Source: Pseudomonadota bacterium (GTDB lineage: Bacteria; SAR324; XYD2-FULL-50-16; JAHJRI01). Taken from it: DNA of 10,348 nt. Position numbers and translations under genes: made by a program. The notes beneath the pieces were generated by a model. That model had not been told where the DNA came from. It saw only the letters and a program-made list of their open reading frames with translations, and ran no database searches. This document shows, one piece after another, positions 1-5,844 of the stretch (its first letter is position 1; each line of letters begins with the position of its first letter). The stretch covers positions 1 through 10,348 of the forward strand of contig JAKSDL010000499.1 in the NCBI GenBank assembly GCA_022360105.1, given 5' to 3'.

Positions 1-2
1 AT

Positions 3-377
3 CCGGTGATTGCCATGGATACATTCCATATTATTCCCAGAACGATCTATACCTATGTCTTTGTCTATTTATCGTTTACTGTGGTTCTTTACAGCTTTTT
101 GTGGAGACGGTTTTTGAAAAACCTGAGGGCTCCGCAGTCAGATGCAGATAAACCTGAGATCGATTTGGGCTTTGTTTTGCAAACTCTCTCTGAAAGGGAG
201 CGCGAAATAATAGACTATTTGATCAAAGGTTCCAGCAATAAACAAATCGCCGCAGAACTATTCATCTCTCTGTCTACCGTTAAGACCCATGTTTACAGGA
301 TTTACAAAAAACTGGGCATCAAAAACCGGGTGGAGTTGATCGCTCGATGTACAACAGTTCCTACCGATAAAAGCTAA
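3..377 (+). CDS. Membrane-anchored LuxR-family transcriptional regulator, C-terminal part (5' end outside window)
   Basis: The visible part has one strongly hydrophobic segment (about residues 14-32 counted from the GTG at 6), then a basic stretch (WRRFLKNLR), a short linker and a GerE/LuxR helix-turn-helix domain at about 61-115. That domain starts with LSEREREII and contains NKQIAAELFISLSTVKTHV, the recognition-helix region, followed by IYKKLGIKNRVELI. The reading frame is still open at the window edge, so the GTG at 6 and ATG at 15 are probably internal. In known membrane-tethered LuxR proteins several N-terminal TM helices precede such a domain, and this is likely the last one. The HTH would sit in the cytoplasm and bind DNA directly from the membrane. 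No receiver domain is visible. The DNA-binding domain assignment is secure; the signal sensed and the targets are unknown. Confidence 0.88.
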   Translation, partial: PVIAMDTFHIIPRTIYTYVFVYLSFTVVLYSFLWRRFLKNLRAPQSDADKPEIDLGFVLQTLSEREREIIDYLIKGSSNKQIAAELFISLSTVKTHVYRIYKKLGIKNRVELIARCTTVPTDKS

Positions 378-695
378 TTCCTTCCCGGGGAAGCATGGTC
401 ACTGGATTTTGCCGCTTTGTCAGCAACGGCGGTAATAAAAATGGAAATCCGGTTTTTCCTGTTTGATTCACTAGCTCATGATATCACTGTTGGTAGGTCT
501 GTCAGAGGATTGCGCCGAAAGATTCTAAAAAGCAAGAGTCAATGCATTCCCAACCGGGTCTGACAGGATTTGTCAGGACGGAAAAATAGGGAAGCTGGCA
601 TTTTAGTAAAAAAACTGTTTAACCCTGCAAATCAACTGAGGCAGCGGCAGGTCAGTTGGGAAGATAAAATCAGTTGCGGGTAGATGAATATGGAT
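378..695. other. Convergent intergenic region
   Basis: This 318-nt gap lies between the 3' ends of the LuxR-type gene (+) and the small membrane-protein gene (-). I see no supported gene in it. It holds three small inverted repeats: CTTCC/GGAAG at 381-393, CTGACA/TGTCAG at 560-576, and CAACTGA/TCAGTTG at 633-658. It also holds a stretch (498-523) that shares a 10-mer and a 9-mer in the same order with the loop of the large palindrome at 2806-2874. None is a textbook terminator. Confidence 0.6.
608..658 (-). terminator. Possible weak terminator of the minus-strand operon
   Basis: On the minus strand, about 38 nt after the stop of the last operon gene, CAACTGA and TCAGTTG form a perfect 7-bp stem (658-652 with 639-633) with a 12-nt GC-rich loop. 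A seven-U run follows at 614-608. The U run starts about 18 nt past the stem, which is too far for a standard Rho-independent terminator, so the call is weak. Its place at the end of the operon is the main argument in its favour. Confidence 0.3.
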
Positions 696-1169
696 TCAGT
701 GTTTTTTATTGAAAGTAAGCACCAACAGCACAATGAATCCAATAACTCCTACCAGGTTTAACTTCATTGTAACTTGTGAAACCAGCAAAACGAGTGTCAA
801 AGTGCTTCCAATAAGGATGGAAAGCTGGGTCAGATGCCTGATAATAATCCGGTTTTTATTATTGATCTTATCAACGGATGACAGATAAACACCAAATCTT
901 CCAAGCTCCCAGGACGTAATCGCAGAAAAACAGCCAAAAACGATCCAAATAAAAGAACCGTTGTTCATGACTATTGCTATTGCTATCGACATGGAGAAAA
1001 GCAGCAGATAATCAGATAGTTGCTGCCAACGTTTAAAAAGGATCACGCTCCAGATCAGTCCTATTGACAAGGGAATCCAAAAGAGATCGCTCATATCGGA
1101 TTGTAGAGCCCCGATTGTTGTGAGCAAGGTGTTTACCGCCACAAAGAAGAATGATAAATAGGTGATCAT
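696..1169 (-). CDS. Small polytopic membrane protein, last gene of the MoxR/DUF58 operon
   Basis: This 157-aa protein is almost entirely hydrophobic, with about five or six predicted TM segments (roughly 4-21, 29-46, 53-69, 73-88, 114-133 and 138-153). A polar basic loop, containing DKINNKNR, lies at about 100-111. I recognise no family. The ATG overlaps the stop codon of the upstream DUF58 gene in an ATGA arrangement (1166-1169), so translation is coupled. An AAGG about 8 nt upstream may also act as SD. Its fixed position suggests a membrane partner of the DUF58 protein. No catalytic motif is visible and the function is unknown. Confidence 0.8.
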   Translation of the reverse strand: MITYLSFFFVAVNTLLTTIGALQSDMSDLFWIPLSIGLIWSVILFKRWQQLSDYLLLFSMSIAIAIVMNNGSFIWIVFGCFSAITSWELGRFGVYLSSVDKINNKNRIIIRHLTQLSILIGSTLTLVLLVSQVTMKLNLVGVIGFIVLLVLTFNKKH

Positions 1170-2476
1170 TGCCAGTACCTTGCAAGAAAAAATTCAAGCA
1201 TCGATTCGATTGGAAGGTCCAACGGCCAATTTAACACCGGAATCCCGCTTTCGCTCAAACGATTTATCTGCATCTTTCGTTCAATGCCGGCCGCTCTTAA
1301 AGCCAACGAGTCGGCTGGTATGTTTTCAGAGTGTTTGATTTTGATACCAATTTCATCGGGACTGATCACCACAACCTGATGTCGATGTCCTTTTAGGGTA
1401 AACAACATGTGCAGATCGGTTCCCAGCAAGGGACTGATAACAATGATAAAAGACCTGGGTGTCAAAAATCTGGTGGGCAAACCGGTCAGTTTTGTGTCCC
1501 AGGTAGATCGGCTGTTGGTTTTAAACGCCAACGCTCTCACGATCCTTTCCTTTTGCAGTTTGCCGCTTCCGGGAAACACCCAGTTGTGAAAATTGCCAAA
1601 TACGAATAAACCCAGTCGGTTCCCGGCATCCAGGAGCGATAATCCCAGTAAGGCCGCAGCTTCCAGGGAATGATTAAGATCCACTGTATTGATGGCATTC
1701 GATTTGGATTGTCCGTGAGTGTCCAGGAGTAGGAGGACATTTGCTACCCTTTCCTGCTCAAATTCCTGAATAAAGAGTGACCTGGGATGCCGGGCACTGG
1801 CACTGGCGCTCACATAGCGTAATGGATCACCTGGCTGATATTCTCTAATACCAAATACCTCCAAGCCTTCACCTCCCTGTCGGGAGAGATTGATACCAGC
1901 TTGTTTTCTCACCCGATGGGGTCTTAAAGCAAGACCCTTCAAGGAGCTTGTCAGGGGAAGAATGATAATTTGAGTCTTGCATGTAAGGTGGGTTGTTTGG
2001 GCATTGATTCCCAGAAATCCGGGAACAACCAGTTCAATGTCTTTTAATTCATAAGTACCACATTCGCCGCTTAGCACCATTTCTAATTCTATCGATTGTC
2101 CTTCTCCTAGGGGGGCTATAATGGCGGATGTGCCTTTTACCTTCCTGAGTCCTTTTGGGAGCAATAGCCCGGTTTTGATTTCCTTGACCGAAAGCCCGCA
2201 ATTACGGAGTGTGCAGCGGATAGAAATCGACTCTCCCTTATGAATACGATATATTTCCTGATCCCACTCTGCCTGTATTTTGACTGTTGTCGGAGGAAAC
2301 ACCAGGCTCAGTCCGTAAAGCAGTATCAAAGGAATTGATAACAGCAAAACCTCTCCATGTCGGTTGGTGATTCCAATGATCAGTACCAGGTTGATCAGGA
2401 TAAACAGCAGGGGTAAAGCACCGGTTTGCAGTGCTCCAAGATGTAAGAATTTTCTAATGAATCCGATGTTAATCAT
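1166..2476 (-). CDS. DUF58 domain-containing membrane protein (MoxR partner)
   Basis: This 436-aa protein has two N-terminal TM segments (about 19-37 and 43-60), a beta-rich region (about 65-170), and then the DUF58 signature REYQPGDPLRYV...SAR at 211-229. A vWA-like strand ending in LLLLDTHGQS follows at about 247-257. Only part of a MIDAS motif is visible (D252, S257), so metal binding is doubtful. The signature usually reads ...WKASAR; here the W-K pair is replaced by A224-S225. DUF58 proteins are encoded next to MoxR ATPases and are thought to act with them in envelope or protein-complex maturation. The start ATG has no good SD (CCCGGA just upstream), and the next in-frame stop upstream is only nine codons away. 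The gene is separated from moxR by 578 nt with repeat elements, but couples tightly (4-nt overlap) to the next gene. Confidence 0.92.
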   Translation of the reverse strand: MINIGFIRKFLHLGALQTGALPLLFILINLVLIIGITNRHGEVLLLSIPLILLYGLSLVFPPTTVKIQAEWDQEIYRIHKGESISIRCTLRNCGLSVKEIKTGLLLPKGLRKVKGTSAIIAPLGEGQSIELEMVLSGECGTYELKDIELVVPGFLGINAQTTHLTCKTQIIILPLTSSLKGLALRPHRVRKQAGINLSRQGGEGLEVFGIREYQPGDPLRYVSASASARHPRSLFIQEFEQERVANVLLLLDTHGQSKSNAINTVDLNHSLEAAALLGLSLLDAGNRLGLFVFGNFHNWVFPGSGKLQKERIVRALAFKTNSRSTWDTKLTGLPTRFLTPRSFIIVISPLLGTDLHMLFTLKGHRHQVVVISPDEIGIKIKHSENIPADSLALRAAGIERKMQINRLSESGIPVLNWPLDLPIESMLEFFLARYWQ

Positions 2477-2599
2477 TCCGGGATTGATGGGGTTTGGACA
2501 TCATTTAAAGATTTTTGAATCAGATCGATTATTTAAATTTAATACTGTCTCTACTCTTCGGGTTGTTGGAGTTTGTAAGAGCTCACCTGAAACATTTGA

Positions 2600-2689
2600 T
2601 TAAGATTGTTTGGAAGGCAATCCAAATGGTAGGGGGGCACTACACCGCCGCCGACAAGCTTTTGTAATGCTAAACCGGAACAATCTTAA
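2600..2689. repeat. 90-bp segment bounded by perfect 11-bp inverted repeats
   Basis: TTAAGATTGTT (2600-2610) and AACAATCTTAA (2679-2689) are exact reverse complements. Between them lies a GC-richer core with GGGGGGC and CCGCCGCCG, unlike the AT-rich flanks. A nested 6-bp hairpin TTTGGA/TCCAAA occupies 2609-2626. This may be a small non-autonomous element, an IS remnant or a structured leader RNA. No target-site duplication is obvious. Confidence 0.5.
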
Positions 2690-2773
2690 ATAAACGTAAT
2701 TTATAGGCAAAAAAACATTGAACACGTTTTGTTCATTCTCCCAATCCAATCTTCCGGCGGCCACACAAGGCCC

Positions 2774-2911
2774 AATGTCATTTAATTAAAAAAATCGGGA
2801 CTGGTTGTCATTCTGAACGAACGTGAAGGATCTGTCAGAGTCCGAAAGATCCTTCACGTTCGTTCGGAATGACATCTTGGCTAGTTACCCTTAACTTAAT
2901 GACATTGACGT
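2774..2911. mobile_element. MITE-like palindromic element, about 138 bp
   Basis: The left end begins AATGTCATT...TTAA and the right part carries TTAA...AATGACATT, giving imperfect outer inverted repeats (2774-2788 and 2891-2906). The right end has an extra GACGT. The heptamer AAGGCCC occurs directly outside both ends (2767-2773 and 2912-2918) and looks like a target-site duplication. The centre is a much longer hairpin (2806-2874). There is no room for a transposase, so any movement would depend on an enzyme encoded elsewhere. That it was mobile is inferred; the inverted repeats and direct repeat are seen directly. Confidence 0.55.
2806..2874. repeat. Long hairpin: 28-bp arms, 13-nt loop
   Basis: Positions 2806-2833 and 2847-2874 are reverse complements over 28 positions with one T/G mismatch (a G-U wobble in RNA). 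The loop is 2834-2846. The arms carry TGTCATTCTGAACGAACG and GTGAAGGATCT. Palindromes ending in TGTCATTC... with a GAAGGATCT-like core occur as dispersed intergenic repeats in many bacteria, and this fits that look from memory. In the direction of the operon (minus strand) a seven-U run lies 11 nt beyond the stem (2794-2788), so the hairpin may act as an attenuator or a stabilising 3' end for the moxR message. Confidence 0.75.
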
Positions 2912-3054
2912 AAGGCCCTCTGGCATTCGTTACGAGAAATAATCAGAATTTAGCTTTCACAAGACATTTATTGGACTTTTTCACAACGTTCACTGGTTAT
3001 TTCAGGTTGATGGCTTATAAGTTACCCATCCTCCAAACTTTAGGTATTTGCGAA

Positions 3055-4017
3055 TTATGGCTCCCTGATTGCCGGCACCGGAACCCTGTTACAAATCGAA
3101 TCGATGATTTTGGTCGGGGCATGCTGGTTCATCCACAAGGCCGGGGCTAGCATTAAGCGATGGGCTAACACAGGTTTGGCGAAGGCTTTCACATCATCAG
3201 GCAAGATATAATCCCTTCCATCCAAGGCAGCCCAGGCTTTTGTCAGCTTTAACAATGCCAGTGATCCCCTGGGGCTGGCACCAACAGAAATGTCCTTGTA
3301 CTCCCTTGTAGCGCCGACAATCTGAACAATGTAATTCTCAACATCCGGATGCATGTAGATCTCTTCTATCTGCTTTCTGATCTTAAGCAAATCCTCGGCA
3401 TTTATCATGCGTTGCGTGCTCATTTGGTCATCCTTCCTTTGCTGACGTCGATGAAGAATTTCCTGCTCCTCTTTAGGATTGGGATAACCGATCGATAACT
3501 TAACTAAAAAACGATCCAACTGGGCTTCAGGCAGTGGGAAGGTGCCTTCATAGTCGATTGGATTTTGTGTGGCAATGACGATGAACGGATCAGGCAATGG
3601 CAAGGTTTCTCCCTCTATGGTCACCTGTTTTTCCTGCATGGCCTCCAAAAGGGCTGATTGCGTCTTTGGGGATGCCCTGTTGATCTCATCTGCCAGTACA
3701 ATATTGCTGAAGATCGGTCCCTTGCGTAAATCGAACCTGTTTTCGGCTCGATTGTAAATATTGCTTCCGGTAATATCGCTTGGCAGCAAGTCCGGTGTAA
3801 ACTGAATTCGCTTAAAATCCAGCCCGAGGGCTGTTGCATAGCAATTGGCTATTAGGGTTTTGGCCAGACCGGGATAATCTTCAAGTAAGATATGTCCATC
3901 TGCCAGTATGGCTGTAAGGATTTGCTTTAAAACCTGCTGTTTCCCGACGATGACCTTTTCCAGCTCACTTAAGACGGATAAAGCCCGGTTACTGATATCT
4001 TCAAAAATCTCTTTCAT
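3055..4017 (-). CDS. moxR: MoxR-type AAA+ ATPase
   Basis: This 320-aa protein has the full set of MoxR motifs: Walker A EDYPGLAKT (46-54, K53/T54), Walker B VLADEIN (107-113, D110/E111), sensor 1 in ATQNP (149-153, N152), an arginine-finger region LDRF (167-170), and sensor 2 GASPRG (246-251, R250). Its length is typical for the family (about 310-330 aa). MoxR proteins are cytoplasmic ATP-driven chaperones that work with DUF58 and vWA proteins to mature or insert metal into protein complexes, or in envelope stress. The ATG at 4017 has a weak GAGAGA SD and lies inside the end of the upstream gene (17-nt overlap), indicating translational coupling. The family is certain. Which MoxR subfamily it belongs to, and its client, are not. 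Confidence 0.96.
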   Translation of the reverse strand: MKEIFEDISNRALSVLSELEKVIVGKQQVLKQILTAILADGHILLEDYPGLAKTLIANCYATALGLDFKRIQFTPDLLPSDITGSNIYNRAENRFDLRKGPIFSNIVLADEINRASPKTQSALLEAMQEKQVTIEGETLPLPDPFIVIATQNPIDYEGTFPLPEAQLDRFLVKLSIGYPNPKEEQEILHRRQQRKDDQMSTQRMINAEDLLKIRKQIEEIYMHPDVENYIVQIVGATREYKDISVGASPRGSLALLKLTKAWAALDGRDYILPDDVKAFAKPVLAHRLMLAPALWMNQHAPTKIIDSICNRVPVPAIREP

Positions 4018-4600
4018 ATAATCTCTCTAAATGCCTAATAACTTCCTCCGGATCGATCTCCAGCGGAAATGCAGATCGGTTCATTGAAAAGATCGATCCT
4101 GTTTCTATGGATGAATAGGGGTTACTTCCTGCTAACAGGTATCTTTGGATTTTTGAAGGAAAATCCAATTCACCTTGTTGCATAAGGTTTTTGAACTGCC
4201 GCTGGTTTATCCCGTATCGCTCATAATAAACGGTGGCGTACAATCCAAAAAGGCTTTCTGCCAATGTCCATTTGGCATAGTCGTCTCTTTTCTTCAAAGC
4301 CTTGCGGAATATTTCAGACCATTTGGTGATAGTGTTGTGGGGAAGACTGGTTGGTTTTGGCCCGGAATCGTGATCAATCGCTTTAAATTCCCTGGCGATG
4401 CGAAAACTCAATACGATAAATACAACCATGGAAAATAAAGCCCAGAGTAATTTCTGGTCAAAAGCTTTCACAGTCAACCAGAAACGCCATACCAGGTATG
4501 CCAGATTGTCGCCCATTCTAAGGGTCCAATCCTGTTTGTAAAGTAATAAAAGCAGGATACCGATAAACCCTGTTAAGAAGATCAAATTCCTACGGTTCAT
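4001..4600 (-). CDS. Two-TM membrane protein of the MoxR operon
   Basis: This 199-aa protein starts MNRRNLIFLTG. I chose ATG 4600 over an upstream in-frame start at 4699 because GAGGAAAAG stands directly before it and the upstream part would lie wholly inside the DUF4129 gene. It has TM segments at about 4-21 and 50-67. After the second comes a soluble, probably cytoplasmic, domain with KWTLAESLFGLYATVYYERYG, ending IRHLERLYERDF. I do not recognise the family. In several MoxR-DUF58 operons a DUF4350 protein stands between DUF4129 and moxR, so this could be a shortened functional equivalent. That rests on position only. It overlaps the DUF4129 gene by 11 nt and moxR by 17 nt. Confidence 0.82.
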   Translation of the reverse strand: MNRRNLIFLTGFIGILLLLLYKQDWTLRMGDNLAYLVWRFWLTVKAFDQKLLWALFSMVVFIVLSFRIAREFKAIDHDSGPKPTSLPHNTITKWSEIFRKALKKRDDYAKWTLAESLFGLYATVYYERYGINQRQFKNLMQQGELDFPSKIQRYLLAGSNPYSSIETGSIFSMNRSAFPLEIDPEEVIRHLERLYERDF

Positions 4601-5465
4601 CTTTTCCTCGGTATTGGTCGATAATCTTGCCAAGACAGGAGAGAGCCCGATCGGTTTGTTCTGATGTAAAATCGGAATTGCTGTACCTGGCTTTTTCAAA
4701 AAGCCCTGTTAACTGAGATATGTGTTCCGATTCAAACCCGAGATTCGTGAGGTTTTGACTAAATTCCTGAGGCGTCATGGATTCTTTTTTGCTGACATCG
4801 CGGTTCTCAACCAGGATGTTGCACATGCGGGCATAACATTGAATGATTGTTTCTTTGGGAGACATGCCTGCATGAATTTCCGCTACCGTTTTTTTTACTT
4901 CAACAATCATTTTTCCAGGCAGAATCGCATTATCTGCTGTCTTGCCAAAGACCAGGGTAATGAGTTTGACGCAGCCCAGCAGGAGACCCGACAACATCAA
5001 AATAAACAAAACCAGAAACAGGTGAGAATAATAATTCCTGAACTCAGGGTCACGATAAACTTCCGGATCTCTAAAACTGCTGTCTGAGAGGAGATCGACA
5101 GTTGTATGGTTGAGGAAATCAAGTCCCAGAATTATCAGGAAAACCAATAGGAGCAAGATAACCAAAACAAACAGGTATCGTTTCCAACCTTTATCTTTGA
5201 TAGGTGCCCATTCCAGTCGCTTTAATATTCCATACACAAAATATATGACCGGCACATAAAGCAGGTAAATAAACCAAAAAGGCGGATTAAAGTCCTGAAC
5301 ATTTTTTAGAAGCGGCTTTTCCTGAATTTGCCCAGCAATCTTTTCCTCACTGGAAAAAACAGCTTTTTTACCCGGTCTTAATTCAAGCTGATCGATACTG
5401 GCGGCCAATAGGACGATAACCATCAATGATATCGCTAAAGCCGGGATAGGTTGATAGCTTTTAAT
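4590..5465 (-). CDS. DUF4129 domain-containing membrane protein
   Basis: The C-terminal part (about 190-270, counted from TTG 5426) reads like DUF4129: CYARMCNILVE, then ESMTPQEFSQNL, then LTGLFEKARYS and a closing helix. DUF4129 is the C-terminal domain of TgpA-type transglutaminases; here it is free-standing, with no transglutaminase core. Ahead of it are TM segments at about 50-67, 84-103 and 136-160. The first canonical start is TTG 5426, with ATG 5423 next, but neither has an SD, and both would cut into a hydrophobic leader. I prefer ATT 5465: GAGG lies 7 nt upstream, and the added 13 codons (IKSYQPIPALAIS) supply the charged n-region of a signal peptide or anchor. If that is wrong, the gene ends at 5426. 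It is the first gene of the operon. Confidence 0.85.
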   Translation of the reverse strand: MKSYQPIPALAISLMVIVLLAASIDQLELRPGKKAVFSSEEKIAGQIQEKPLLKNVQDFNPPFWFIYLLYVPVIYFVYGILKRLEWAPIKDKGWKRYLFVLVILLLLVFLIILGLDFLNHTTVDLLSDSSFRDPEVYRDPEFRNYYSHLFLVLFILMLSGLLLGCVKLITLVFGKTADNAILPGKMIVEVKKTVAEIHAGMSPKETIIQCYARMCNILVENRDVSKKESMTPQEFSQNLTNLGFESEHISQLTGLFEKARYSNSDFTSEQTDRALSCLGKIIDQYRGKDEP

Positions 5466-5476
5466 GATACTTCCTC
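5463..5476 (-). promoter_or_regulatory. Ribosome binding site pointing to an ATT start
   Basis: The minus strand reads GAGGAAG (5476-5470), TATC, then ATT (5465-5463). The spacing from GAGG is 7 nt. The downstream in-frame TTG (5426) and ATG (5423) have no SD. An in-frame TAG at 5492-5490 limits any longer start. This suggests initiation at a rare non-NTG codon. Confidence 0.5.
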
Positions 5477-5844
5477 GTTCTGTTTGTTGCTATTTGGAAT
5501 TACGCATGCCATTCATTCCGGTTTGTGAAATTTGACTGACAGAAATAAGTATTTTGTCAGTCCGTTGATTTCTATAGCAACAAAGGAATTTAAAAAAAAA
5601 CAATTATCCTGATGCTCACCATCTTTTTAATCCGGACTCCCCATCTCCAAAATACGATGAACCCTGACTGTCAAGCCTTGAGCAGCTTCAAAAATTAACC
5701 TTGAATTCGCCATTCCATTGTGTGAATATCCCAAAAAAATGTCTCTAAACTCCTGAACTTTCAGCTCTGATCAGCAAGTTGGAAAACTGAAGATCTCCAA
5801 AGAAAACAAAAAACGCTGAACCAACCCAAATCAAGGAGAACCCC
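5466..5844. other. Divergent intergenic region with a palindrome
   Basis: This 379-nt gap separates the minus-strand MoxR operon from the plus-strand DUF4474 cluster, so it should hold promoters for both. GACTGACA (5534-5541) and TGTCAGTC (5555-5562) form a perfect 8-bp inverted repeat around an AT-rich 13-nt spacer, a candidate operator or leader hairpin. On the minus strand TATAGA (5576-5571) could be a -10 box, but no good -35 lies at the right distance. On the plus strand TTGAAT (5701-5706) with TGTGAATAT (5721-5729) is a weak promoter-like pair. A nine-A tract is at 5592-5600. No small gene is supported. Confidence 0.5.

Larger units (their letters stand above)
2477..3054. other. Repeat-bearing gap inside the MoxR/DUF58 operon
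   Basis: This 578-nt non-coding stretch separates moxR from the DUF58 gene, two genes that are normally adjacent or nearly so. No gene is supported in it. From low to high coordinates it holds an AT-rich leader for the DUF58 gene, a 90-bp segment bounded by inverted repeats (2600-2689), a small TGAACA/TGTTCA hairpin (2719-2735), and a large MITE-like palindrome (2774-2911). The remaining part up to 3054 is unremarkable. Confidence 0.75.

Noticed and set aside
381..393. CTTCC/GGAAG hairpin just after the LuxR-type gene as a terminator
   Set aside because: The stem is only five or six bases, the loop is tiny and no T-run follows.
558..579. CTGACA/TGTCAG hairpin as a bidirectional terminator between convergent genes
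   Set aside because: No T-tract follows on either strand, and it is far from both stop codons.
1407..1609. Two overlapping plus-strand reading frames inside the DUF58 gene
   Set aside because: They lie antisense to strongly supported DUF58 coding sequence, have no SD and read as low-complexity shadows.
4050..4099. 10-bp inverted repeat GGATCGATCT / AGATCGATCC
   Set aside because: Its core GATCGATC is itself palindromic, and the repeat lies inside a coding region, so both copies can arise by chance.
4601..4699. Upstream start for the two-TM protein (33 extra residues)
   Set aside because: The extension is wholly inside the DUF4129 gene and polar. ATG 4600 has an excellent SD and begins right at an N-terminal membrane anchor.
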